Positions 51,162 through 59,397 of a stretch of DNA of 64,000 nt are shown one piece after another. This stretch comes from Pelotomaculum propionicicum. Its GTDB lineage: Bacteria; Bacillota; Desulfotomaculia; Desulfotomaculales; Pelotomaculaceae. Position numbers and translations under genes: made by a program. The first letter of the stretch is position 1; each line of letters starts with the position of its first letter. A model generated the notes under the pieces. The model did not search any database, was not told the DNA's origin, and worked only from the letters and a program-made list of their open reading frames with translations. The stretch is taken from the NCBI RefSeq assembly GCF_004369225.1, contig NZ_QFFZ01000015.1, positions 1 through 64,000 of the forward strand, written 5' to 3'.

Positions 51162-51970
51162 TAACCGCGTATTCCTGGAGTTGTAAAAACGTGCCTTATC
51201 CCCAACCGGTTCCATTGTTCCACCTCCTCACGTGTAAATTCGATATTTTTATATTTCATGATTTCTTCTAACAGCGCATCAGGTTTGTTTAACTCTTCAA
51301 CCGACACCCGAAACAAGCTTATGAATTCATGGTAACGGGAATCTTTCTTAAAACTTTTATTCACAACCAGCACGTAGGTGATATGTCCGTCAGGCACAGC
51401 CGGCGCGGGTATTTTCTCGCCGGCCATGGTAAACCCCCTCAGGGCGTCCACGACCACTCCGTCAACCGCGTTTTTCTCATAAGCGTAGGGGATGGCCGCC
51501 GGCAGCATGGGAGCCGTTGCGACATCCGGGCCAAATACACCGGCGGCGATTTGCTCCTGGTGAGAGCGGTTCTGGGCCACCCCGATTTTTTGAGGTACAA
51601 CTCCCGGCCGGACTACCACAATGTCCGAATTGACCAGGCACGGGCTGACGATTTCAAACCGCCCGTCCTTTTCCAGCAGGCTTGCGGCCGCATCGGGACA
51701 CATAACCGCAAGGTCGAGCAAATCGCTGCTTAAAGCCCACTGGGAAGTGCTGGCGCAGCAGTCCTTAACCGGATAAATTTCAAAGTCTCCCTGCGTCTCT
51801 GCGTCACCGTACCCCTTTTCGTTAATCAGGTAGTGTATAATCATGCCGCCTGTGTCGTCAGGAGCGCCGATTTTTACCTTCCCGTTGTTTTCTTCCCGCT
51901 GCGGGAAGGCTGAGAATGCAACCAGAAACAACAAGACTGAAGCCACTAGGACGGCAAATACCTTTTTCAT
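51161..51970 (-). CDS. saoB: ABC transporter substrate-binding protein (SaoB-like)
   Basis: A 269-residue secreted protein; ATG 51970 gives a signal peptide MKKVFAVLVASVLLFLVAFS. Binding-protein fold with VKIGAPDDTGGMIIHYLINE, FEIYPVKDCCASTSQWAL and VVVDALRGFTMAGEK. The vicinal cysteines in KDCCAS are at the place where SaoB relatives are annotated as (seleno)proteins; here the codons are Cys Cys. The gene end overlaps the permease start. Confidence 0.78.
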   Translation of the reverse strand: MKKVFAVLVASVLLFLVAFSAFPQREENNGKVKIGAPDDTGGMIIHYLINEKGYGDAETQGDFEIYPVKDCCASTSQWALSSDLLDLAVMCPDAAASLLEKDGRFEIVSPCLVNSDIVVVRPGVVPQKIGVAQNRSHQEQIAAGVFGPDVATAPMLPAAIPYAYEKNAVDGVVVDALRGFTMAGEKIPAPAVPDGHITYVLVVNKSFKKDSRYHEFISLFRVSVEELNKPDALLEEIMKYKNIEFTREEVEQWNRLGIRHVFTTPGIRG

Positions 51971-51978
51971 AAGTACTT

Positions 51979-53097
51979 TTAAGCCTTTTTCCCTTCCAGT
52001 TCGTAAGCTTTTTTCTTCCACTCCTCATAAGGCATGCCTACCGGGAAGACCGGGTCCACCTTTTCTTTAATGAAGGTGTCAAAATTATCCGCCCCGCATC
52101 CTTCAAGCAGCTTGGTGTCAATAAATTGATCCAGCGTCGGGGCTGTTTCCAGAGTTTTTAAACCCAGTATATAATCAACTTCATCCTGAAAATTTTTAGG
52201 GTTGACTTTCCAGGTCAGGGTCCTTCCTTCATCAACCGTCTTCTTATAAATAGTCATCAGCGCCACTTCCTGGGGTACATAATAGTTCGCCGCGAATATT
52301 TCAGACGACCGGACAGGGTGGGTGTAGACGTATTCGATAGCCTTCGTGTGAGCCAACAGCATCTTTGCAGCTATCTCGGGGTGGTCTTTGGCAAAGTTGC
52401 GATTCATGGAATAGACACAGCAAGAGCCCCAATCACCTGTGGGCAGTTTCCCTACTGCCTTAACAATGTGTCCGGACTTGTCGTATTCAGCCATTGACCC
52501 CCATGGGTCGCAGCAGAGGTAGCCGTCGAGTTGACCTGCCTTCACGGCAAAAAATTCGTCTTTGTCAGCCATATCAAAGTTTTGATAACTTTTCTCATCA
52601 AACGGTATGCCGATATCATTGGCCATACGGACCCAGTAAGAGTCGGTCACATCACCAATAGCCACTTTCTTGCCGACCAACCCTTTGGCGTCCTTGATCT
52701 CATTTGAAGCCACCAGGTAGAAGGAACCTCCCAGGTGGTTGTTGGCGGCCACAAAAATCGGCGAGCCTTTTTGGAAAGCCCGGATTAACCCTTCTGTACC
52801 TATGTAGCCCACATCCATCTTGCCGGCGGCCATGGCCTCGGGGACCTTGCCGTTGCCGGTCACGTTCACTTTAAGGCCCAGTTGGTCGAATATTCCCGCG
52901 TCCTTGGCTATGCAGGCGGCGGTCATGTGGTCACAGTTGTAATAGCCCAGGTTGACGATGTAGTCCTTGTCTTTTTCCGGAATGCCCGCCGTTGTGTTTT
53001 GAGCCGTCTGCTTTTTACCTCCGCCGCAGCCTGCCAGCATGATCAGCGAAATAATTAATAATACAGAAAGCGGCAGAGCACGTTTAATTTTTGTCAT
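51979..53097 (-). CDS. Cysteine-rich ABC substrate-binding lipoprotein (NrtA/SsuA type)
   Basis: A 372-residue lipoprotein (lipobox LMLAGCGGG). The NMT1/NrtA-like fold reads VNLGYYNCDHMTAACIAKDA, VPEAMAAGKMDVGYIGTEGL, KKVAIGDVTDSYWVRMAND, DGYLCCDPWGSMAEY and GDWGSCCVYSMN. Two Cys-Cys pairs and the NCDHMTAAC motif are unusual for this fold and suggest a soft metal or a thiol-reactive ligand. It shares the ABC permease with SaoB. The next gene upstream is the selenocysteine tRNA. Confidence 0.8.
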   Translation of the reverse strand: MTKIKRALPLSVLLIISLIMLAGCGGGKKQTAQNTTAGIPEKDKDYIVNLGYYNCDHMTAACIAKDAGIFDQLGLKVNVTGNGKVPEAMAAGKMDVGYIGTEGLIRAFQKGSPIFVAANNHLGGSFYLVASNEIKDAKGLVGKKVAIGDVTDSYWVRMANDIGIPFDEKSYQNFDMADKDEFFAVKAGQLDGYLCCDPWGSMAEYDKSGHIVKAVGKLPTGDWGSCCVYSMNRNFAKDHPEIAAKMLLAHTKAIEYVYTHPVRSSEIFAANYYVPQEVALMTIYKKTVDEGRTLTWKVNPKNFQDEVDYILGLKTLETAPTLDQFIDTKLLEGCGADNFDTFIKEKVDPVFPVGMPYEEWKKKAYELEGKKA

Positions 53098-53144
53098 GGT
53101 TTATTCCATCCTCTCTAAACCGGTATCTTTTGTAAAATAAAGCC

Positions 53145-53240
53145 TGGTGAGGAGAAGTCGGATTCGAACACGACTCCCGCCTGCCTGACAGGCGGACAAA
53201 CGGGTTTGAAGCCCGCGGGGGACCATCCCCATTTCTCCTC
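53145..53240 (-). tRNA. selC: Selenocysteine tRNA (anticodon UCA)
   Basis: Read on the minus strand: an 8-base acceptor stem GAGGAGAA/TTCTCCTC, a long D stem GGGGA/TCCCC, anticodon arm CGGGCTTCAAACCCG with TCA at 53209-53207, a long extra arm CCGCCTG/CAGGCGG, T arm with GTTCGAATC, then A and encoded CCA. The 8-base acceptor stem, the long D stem, the long variable arm and UCA anticodon are all diagnostic of tRNA-Sec. It lies 14 bases after the saoC-like stop and 47 bases before the lipoprotein start, inside the operon and in the same direction. Confidence 0.93.
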
Positions 53241-53254
53241 GAATTTAATAAAAC

Positions 53255-53743
53255 CTAGCAGCAGTCTTTCATCCCTTCCCCAAATAAATCTTCCAAGCTG
53301 GTTCCTTCCACACGGTAGATTGCGTAACCGACGTTGGCTCCTTTCATGCCCTGGACGATAAACTCCAGGGGTGGCTTATTGTCAATATCTTTAAAAGTAA
53401 TCATCTGGTTGGACACCGGTGCCGGCACTTCATTTGTGCACTGGCATTCACCGGTGCCGCCCAGCACCACCAGCATGCTGTTTTTCTCTTCGCTCTCCCT
53501 ATAAATCACCACCAAATCTTCAATATTGTCGCCGTTAAGGTCGGCGCTAGCGCATTTTATCACCTCTTTGCCCTCATGGGTCAAAGCAAAAAAACTGAGA
53601 CAAGGGGACGGTTCTCCTGTCGCACTTACTCTGCTTGTATCACTTTGCTCTCCTTTGTTAACTGACATTTTGCCGCAGCCGGCCGCCGCTGCCCCGGCAA
53701 GCAGACACATCAGCAAAACGCAGATCAGCCAGCGGCGGGACAT
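53255..53743 (-). CDS. saoC: Lipoprotein ending in Cys-Cys (SaoC-like)
   Basis: A 162-residue lipoprotein (lipobox AAAGC at residues 18-22) with an FG-GAP-like beta domain (ASADLNGDNIEDLVVIYRES, KDIDNKPPLEFIVQG). It ends in KDCC, the feature of the family curated as Cys-Cys-COOH (seleno)protein SaoC, where some members end in Sec-Cys. Residues about 40-50 (SATGEPSPCLS) come from a REP-like insertion at 53595-53626. The start overlaps the exporter stop (TGATG). Confidence 0.82.
   Translation of the reverse strand: MSRRWLICVLLMCLLAGAAAAGCGKMSVNKGEQSDTSRVSATGEPSPCLSFFALTHEGKEVIKCASADLNGDNIEDLVVIYRESEEKNSMLVVLGGTGECQCTNEVPAPVSNQMITFKDIDNKPPLEFIVQGMKGANVGYAIYRVEGTSLEDLFGEGMKDCC
53595..53626. repeat. 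REP-like palindrome inside the saoC-like gene
   Basis: Reads TGAGACAAGGGGACGGTTCT on the plus strand; nearly identical to the complement of 9554-9586. It is inserted in frame, in the linker between lipid anchor and folded domain. Confidence 0.75.
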
Positions 53744-54831
53744 CAGGCGGCCCTGACCCTGGCCAGCGCCTTTTTAAATCCCGGCCACAGGGCGTACAGA
53801 CCAAGCAGCAGGACAACCGCTGTACATAAATAGCGCAGGGGCTCCGGCGCAGCAAAGATAATATTATTAGCAAGGCCGACTGTCTGGCGGGTTTTGCTCA
53901 GGTCAAAAAATGGTGTGAAACCAGGCAGCAGCATTATATTGGTGATATATCCCACTAAAAAAGAGGTGCTGATTAATACAGAAGTGTAAATCAGAACTGT
54001 CCTCCGGCCAATTAATTTGTACATGCTGATCAGCTCAGGCAGGTTGGTGGCCGCGCCGGTCATCAGAAAGGTTATGGCCAGACCCGGCGCCGCCCCGCTG
54101 GCTATTAGAGCAGCGATAAACGGGATATGTCCCACCGCGCAAACGTACATGATCGCGCCCAGGATAGCGATGCCGGCGACAGAAATCATGCCCGGGTTGC
54201 CCAGGTACTGCTGGATAAAGGCCGGGGGCGCCAGAACAATAATCAGCCCTGCCAGCAGCATACCCACGCAAACGTATTTGCTCACGGAAACCCCCATATC
54301 GAGGAAGCCCCACTGCAGACCCGCCTGCAGCTTTTGGGACAGGCCGGCCTGCTCCCCGGATTCCATTTCGGCCAGAACCACGGGCACCTCAGAACCGGGA
54401 GCGTGGATCTCAGGCCCGGCAAGCTTGTTGGCAATGACACCGATCAGCATCGGAACAACAAACCCGGTCAACAGGTAGATAGTGGCGATCTGCGGCCCCA
54501 GGAACCCGTAAGCTAGCAGGACGGCCGCCGGGTTGATGATTGGGGTGGCCGTCATAAAGGCCAGGGTCGGCCCCAGGAAGGCGCCGGAATAGTACAGGCC
54601 AAGGCCGAGCGGAATCACCCCGCAGCTGCAGATAGGAAGAAGCATCCCGGAAACCGTGGCTTTGGCCAGCGCCGGGATACTCCGGTTGCCCAGCATGCGC
54701 TGCAGCCTGTCCGGGCTGATCAAATTGTGCATCAGCCCCGCCAGAACAAAGCTTATGATCAGCCACACCGAAGCGCCGTTGAGGATGTCCAGGGCGGTCA
54801 GGATGACTTTCTGCAACAACTCCAGGATCAA
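53743..54831 (-). CDS. saoE: CxCG efflux permease (SaoE-like, ArsP/DUF318 type)
   Basis: A 362-residue permease with eight to ten helices. MLLPICSCGVIPLGLGLYYS contains the CSCG motif of ArsP/UPF0718 proteins; the second half repeats the fold (GAIMYVCAVGHIPFIAALIA, GAATNLPELISMYKLI). ArsP relatives export trivalent organoarsenicals and similar soft thiol-binding species. In this operon it probably exports the compound that the ABC system or the oxidoreductase makes. Confidence 0.82.
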   Translation of the reverse strand: MILELLQKVILTALDILNGASVWLIISFVLAGLMHNLISPDRLQRMLGNRSIPALAKATVSGMLLPICSCGVIPLGLGLYYSGAFLGPTLAFMTATPIINPAAVLLAYGFLGPQIATIYLLTGFVVPMLIGVIANKLAGPEIHAPGSEVPVVLAEMESGEQAGLSQKLQAGLQWGFLDMGVSVSKYVCVGMLLAGLIIVLAPPAFIQQYLGNPGMISVAGIAILGAIMYVCAVGHIPFIAALIASGAAPGLAITFLMTGAATNLPELISMYKLIGRRTVLIYTSVLISTSFLVGYITNIMLLPGFTPFFDLSKTRQTVGLANNIIFAAPEPLRYLCTAVVLLLGLYALWPGFKKALARVRAA

Positions 54832-54838
54832 AATACCA

Positions 54839-55093
54839 TCATCCCCTCAGCGCTTCTTCCATAGCTTTTTCAATTATTGTCTTTGACAGGTTGTCAATTT
54901 TCTTCCTGCCGTCTATGATCATGGTCCCTTTTGTCACCATGCCGTACTTCTTCAGGTAGTCGAAATCCTTGCCAGCGTAGTAAATCTTCACTTCCACGTC
55001 GTTACCGTATTTGGCGGCCGCGTTTTTTATGGTATGCACATGTTCATCACAGCAGGGGCAGGTGTTGATAAACTCCACTTTAACCTTTGGCAC
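54839..55093 (-). CDS. saoT: Thioredoxin-like protein with CPCC (SaoT-like)
   Basis: An 84-residue thioredoxin-like protein; GTG 55093 follows GGAGGGGGG. The active site is FINTCPCCDEHVHTI, where relatives annotated as SaoT may have CPCU with selenocysteine. The rest (KIYYAGKDFDYLKKYGMVTK, GTMIIDGRKKIDNL) completes the fold. It sits between the oxidoreductase and the exporter and is probably the redox or metal-transfer partner of the system. Confidence 0.82.
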   Translation of the reverse strand: MPKVKVEFINTCPCCDEHVHTIKNAAAKYGNDVEVKIYYAGKDFDYLKKYGMVTKGTMIIDGRKKIDNLSKTIIEKAMEEALRG

Positions 55094-55109
55094 TGTAATC
55101 CCCCCTTCC

Positions 55110-57236
55110 TCAAGCTTTTTCAATCTGGCACAAAAGGGCCTTGAACACGGGAAATCCTGAAACAGGGTCCCTGTTGCTGAAGTCCGCTAAATCATTCACG
55201 TTGGCCAGGCGCCAGGCCTCGACCTGGGTCGGGTTCCCGCCGCCCATGTTAACCTCTGTCTGGCCCGGTAAAACTTTTTCAGTCACATCAGCGTAAAAGA
55301 AAACCCGTCCTCTCCTGGTGCTTACCGCAACCCTGTCCCCGCTGCTGATGCCCCGCTCCGCCGCGTCAACCGGGTTGATCAAAGCCTGCGGCTTTTCCTG
55401 CAGCTTGACCAGTCCGGGCACGTTCAGGTGCTGGGAGCGGAAGGTTGACTGAATCCGGGCGCCCGTGTTCATTACCAGAGGAAACTCCCTGCAGAGTTCA
55501 GGGTTTTGCAGGGGGCCTTCCGCCGGCTCGGTGTAGACAGGCAGCGCGTCATAGCCATGTTTGGCCATCAGGCTGGAAGTAATCTCCATTTTGCCTGAAG
55601 GGGTCGGGAAGCCGGGTTCACGGTCTTTCCTCAAAAGGCCCAATTCATATTTTTTATAACGCCGCTCCGGATATGGGAGCTTAACCCCGTCAGGGCTGTT
55701 TTTTAAAGCTTCAAGCAGCCCGGGGTTCCCGGCAAAAGCCTTTTCAATAACCTCTTCCTCACTTTGCGGGTAGAGGTGGCCGTAACCCAGCCTGTTGGCC
55801 AGTTCAGCCATAATTAAAAAACAATTCTTCGACTGGCCCACAGGTTTTATTACTTGTCTCCTGAGTCGTACGTAACCAGGGTAGCGCTGGTAGGAATTGA
55901 TCTCATAATAAGTGGCCGACGGCAGCACCACATCGGCAAACAGCGCGTCCCGGGTCATCACAAGGTCAATTACCATCATAAAATCCAGGCTGCGGTAGGC
56001 CTCTTCAAAGATTGCAGGCTGCGGGTAAGATGTCAGAGTGGAGGACCCGTTGATCAGCAAACCCTTTACCGGGTAAGGTTTTCCTTCCAGGACCGCCCTG
56101 GGGAATTCCATGTAGTGGGCGCTCCTGGTCAGTTCATAAAACAGCGGGTATTTATCAGCGCCGATGGGCAGCACCCCCGCCGGCGCCTCTATTTTCTCGC
56201 GTTGCGCAGGACTGGCAGGCGGGGCGGACAAGCATAAACCGCCCGGCACGTCCAGGTTGCCAGTCAGCGCCCACAGGATATAGAGCGCCCTGATGTTCTG
56301 CACGCCGCTGTTGGTGTATTCAAGGCCGGTGTAAGTGCGCAGGCTGACTCCCTCTGTGTTGGCTATTTCCCTGGCCAGCGCCGTCACGGTCGCTGCCGGC
56401 ACCCGGGTGATGCTCTCAACCTTTGCCGGGGTGAAATTCCTCACATAATCGCTGAGCTCCGCAAAGCCCAGCGTCCAGTTTTCCACAAAATCACGGTTGT
56501 ACAGCTGCTCATTGATTACCACATTGAGCAGGCCCAAAATCAGAGCGCCGTCCGTACCCGAGCGCACGCCCACCCACTGGTCGGCTCGCCCGGCTATATC
56601 GGAGCGCATCTGGTCCACAGCTATGACTCTGGTTTTTTTGCGCTGCGCCCTGGCTATCCTTTTAAAGAAAATTGGCGGGGAATCGGTGACCGGGTTAGTA
56701 CCCCATACAACGATCAGGTTGCTGTTTTCCAGGTCCGGGGTCAGCCAGGCTCCGGGCAGGCCGAAGTTGGCCATGGGCGCCAGGATGCCGTATGAAACAA
56801 AGCACAAAGAACCGGTGCTGGCAATATTCGGTGAGCCGAACGGCAGCAGCAGGTTGTTGGCCACTGAATCGCGTGAGTTGCAGAATTCCACCAGCGACTG
56901 TTCGAAGGCGCCCCGCCCGGAGTGGCTGAGTAAGGCCTGCGGGCCGTATTTCGCCTTGATCTCGTTCATTTTTTGCGCCGTCAGGTCCAGCGCTTCATCC
57001 CAGGACGCAATACGGAACTTCCCCTCGCCGCGCTCTCCTGTGCGGATCAGCGGCGTTTGCAGGCGGTGCGGCGAGTACACTATCTCAGGCGCGTACCTAC
57101 CCCTGACACACAAATTCGCGTAAGGCGCCCCTTGCAGCGGCTCAGCTTTCACCAGCCTGCCGTCTTCGAGCGTAACTTCCACCGCGCAGCCGCCGGGGCA
57201 TATGCCACAAATTGCAGGCTTTTTTTCAACAACCAA
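55110..57236 (-). CDS. Molybdopterin oxidoreductase, PhsA/PsrA/ArrA-like
   Basis: A protein of about 708 residues; TTG 57236 follows GGGGGAAG, with TTG 57251 as alternative. The N-terminal cluster site is CGICPGGCAVEV, then LCVRGR. The molybdenum ligand region reads LPFGSPNIASTGSLC, with Cys as in thiosulfate, polysulfide and arsenate reductases. No Tat signal is visible, and no FeS or membrane subunit follows, which is unusual for respiration. It heads the sao-like operon, so it probably acts on the same substrate. Confidence 0.82.
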   Translation of the reverse strand: MVVEKKPAICGICPGGCAVEVTLEDGRLVKAEPLQGAPYANLCVRGRYAPEIVYSPHRLQTPLIRTGERGEGKFRIASWDEALDLTAQKMNEIKAKYGPQALLSHSGRGAFEQSLVEFCNSRDSVANNLLLPFGSPNIASTGSLCFVSYGILAPMANFGLPGAWLTPDLENSNLIVVWGTNPVTDSPPIFFKRIARAQRKKTRVIAVDQMRSDIAGRADQWVGVRSGTDGALILGLLNVVINEQLYNRDFVENWTLGFAELSDYVRNFTPAKVESITRVPAATVTALAREIANTEGVSLRTYTGLEYTNSGVQNIRALYILWALTGNLDVPGGLCLSAPPASPAQREKIEAPAGVLPIGADKYPLFYELTRSAHYMEFPRAVLEGKPYPVKGLLINGSSTLTSYPQPAIFEEAYRSLDFMMVIDLVMTRDALFADVVLPSATYYEINSYQRYPGYVRLRRQVIKPVGQSKNCFLIMAELANRLGYGHLYPQSEEEVIEKAFAGNPGLLEALKNSPDGVKLPYPERRYKKYELGLLRKDREPGFPTPSGKMEITSSLMAKHGYDALPVYTEPAEGPLQNPELCREFPLVMNTGARIQSTFRSQHLNVPGLVKLQEKPQALINPVDAAERGISSGDRVAVSTRRGRVFFYADVTEKVLPGQTEVNMGGGNPTQVEAWRLANVNDLADFSNRDPVSGFPVFKALLCQIEKA

Positions 57237-57505
57237 TCCAACTTCCCCCAAAACTTAACATTACTGTTAATTAATCCACTATTATCACAGGATAATTGAG
57301 TGTTTTCTCCCTTTATCTAAACGTTTCCTTTATATCTATCATTTGATTATTTTATTGACATAAGATAGGTCATAAAAACAATGAATTGTTAAAATAAAGG
57401 ACTATTTATCTCAAACATAAAAGTCTTATATAACAACAGAAAAGTTCCAGTATGATAGTTCGTTATATGAGCCGATTTAAAATTACGTACAGAGGGAGTG
57501 TTGAT

Positions 57506-58786
57506 ATGGCTAAAGATTACCGTCAGATGTGGGAATCCATCGGTGTAGACCTGGAGGCGCACGATAAGCTTTTGAATGTTTTGCCGCCCACTTACGGGCA
57601 GGTTTACATGAGCCAGGAAAACCGGCCGGAGGGTATGGAGTATTTCGACTTTGTAATCAGTGAAGTGCACGGCCTGCGCATACAGGAACTGCAGGAACAC
57701 AAGGCGGCCGGCGGCAAGGTGATCGGCGCTTTTTGCGTCTTCGTGCCCGAGGAGATTGTCCGCGCGGCAGGCGGGATCTGTGTCGGGTTGTGCTCGGGAG
57801 TTGAAATCGGCGCGGCCAAGGCGGAAAAAGTGCTGCCCAGAAACATCTGCCCGCTGATCAAGTCTTTCATGGGGTTCAAGCTTGGCAAGGTCTGCCCCTA
57901 TTTCGAGTCCTGCGACATGGTCGTGGGCGAAACAACCTGCGACGGCAAAAAGAAAGCTTTTGAGATTTTAAACGACTATGTGCCCGTACACATGATGGAA
58001 ACACCCCAAATGAAACGTGAAAAAGACAAGCAGTTATGGCGGAGCGAGGTGCAGGATTTCTTAGTTAAAGTGGAGGAATTCACAGGCAGCAAGGTCACGG
58101 ACACATCGCTGCGGCAATCAATTAAGGATATCAACGGCAAGCGCAGGGCGCTGCTGCGCCTTTCCGAACTGCGCAAGAACATCCCTACGCCAATCAGCGG
58201 CAAGGACTGCCTCTTGATCGAACAAATCGCTATGTATGATGATGTGCCCAGGTTTACCGCGCAGCTGAACGCGCTTTGCGACGAGCTTGAAGTCAGGGTG
58301 AAGGAAGGAAAGGGGTTTGCTGAACCCGCCGCGCCAAGGATTATCGTTACCGGCACGCCGATGGCCCTACCGAACTGGAAGATACCTCACATTATCGAAA
58401 CCAGCGGCGCCGTGATCGTGGCCGAGGAACTGTGCACCGGCCTTCGCTATTTTGAAAACCTGGTGCCGGAGGAAGCTGAAAACACCGGACAAATGGTTGA
58501 AGATATCGCCAGCCGCTATCTAAATATCAACTGCGCCTGCTTCACACCCAACGAAGGCCGGATGGAAAAACTGGTGAACCTGGCCAAAGAATACAAAGCA
58601 GACGGGATTATTCACTGCTCCCTGGCTTTCTGCGACCCCTATCTGGTGGAAGCCAACCGGGTTGAGAACATACTGAAAGAAAACGACATACCTATGTTAA
58701 AGATTGAAACCGATTACGGGCAGGAGGATTCCGGTCAGATCAAAACACGGGTCGAAGCCTTCCTGGAAATGATCGATAAGAAATAG
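57506..58786 (+). CDS. Double-cubane cluster protein (2-hydroxyacyl-CoA dehydratase D-like)
   Basis: A 426-residue protein; ATG 57506 follows GAGGGAG. Words GAFCVFVPEEIVRAAGGICV, KVLPRNICPLIKSFMGF, VCPYFESCDMVVGETTCDGK and NCACFTPNEGRMEKL carry the cluster cysteines. This is the HgdB/BcrB-like family that includes the double-cubane cluster protein, which performs low-potential reductions after ATP-driven activation. The activator gene is at 61467 and a paralogue at 62256. Substrate unknown. Confidence 0.83.
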   Translation: MAKDYRQMWESIGVDLEAHDKLLNVLPPTYGQVYMSQENRPEGMEYFDFVISEVHGLRIQELQEHKAAGGKVIGAFCVFVPEEIVRAAGGICVGLCSGVEIGAAKAEKVLPRNICPLIKSFMGFKLGKVCPYFESCDMVVGETTCDGKKKAFEILNDYVPVHMMETPQMKREKDKQLWRSEVQDFLVKVEEFTGSKVTDTSLRQSIKDINGKRRALLRLSELRKNIPTPISGKDCLLIEQIAMYDDVPRFTAQLNALCDELEVRVKEGKGFAEPAAPRIIVTGTPMALPNWKIPHIIETSGAVIVAEELCTGLRYFENLVPEEAENTGQMVEDIASRYLNINCACFTPNEGRMEKLVNLAKEYKADGIIHCSLAFCDPYLVEANRVENILKENDIPMLKIETDYGQEDSGQIKTRVEAFLEMIDKK

Positions 58787-59397
58787 GACGGAACCGAACT
58801 TAATAAAACCTGGCTCAAAAACACCTTCATTTCTGGTAGAAACGGAGGTGTTTTTTAGAGGGAGGAGATAGGTGTTTTTGCTATATGAATAAAAAACATA
58901 GCTGTCAATAAACAAAAACAATAATTTTCCTGGTCTCTTATGTTTATTTTTATCACTATATATTACTTATTGCTATTATAATAGTTATTTAATGCTACGT
59001 CAAGTTATGTTATGTAATTTTATGTCCTGCCCTCAACTAACCCTGATCAACCACCAAAACGTATTGACTTCCGGCTTTGAACAAACTAGAATAAGAATAT
59101 CCACAAAACAGGGGAATGAGTTTGTGTCTGAGGTTGTTTTAAATTAACCAAATCTAATATGATCGTCCGCAACGGGCCGGCGTTTTATGGCGCGGCTTAA
59201 TTGGTTTGCAACGCGGGCTGGTTAATTGAGAACACCGTATAGTCTGCTCATCTTCCGTAAATAAAAGCATTGTGCTGTACCGTGCTCAAAAGCACGGTTT
59301 TCTAATGTATTTTCGCGGCAAGTTGCGCTGATTGAGGCTGTGATTGAACGCAGGGTGTTCATCACAGCCTGTCTATTTTTGGGGAGGTATCCGCCTG
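58787..59397. other. Intergenic DNA with hairpins before mutS2-like gene
   Basis: A terminator-like pair AACACCT/AGGTGTT followed by TTTTT lies at 58819-58857. At 59333-59375 AGGCTGTGAT and ATCACAGCCT form a strong stem followed by TATTTTTG; this could be a leader or attenuator for the next gene. A stem CCGTGCTC/GAGCACGG is at 59279-59298. No gene is seen. Confidence 0.5.
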
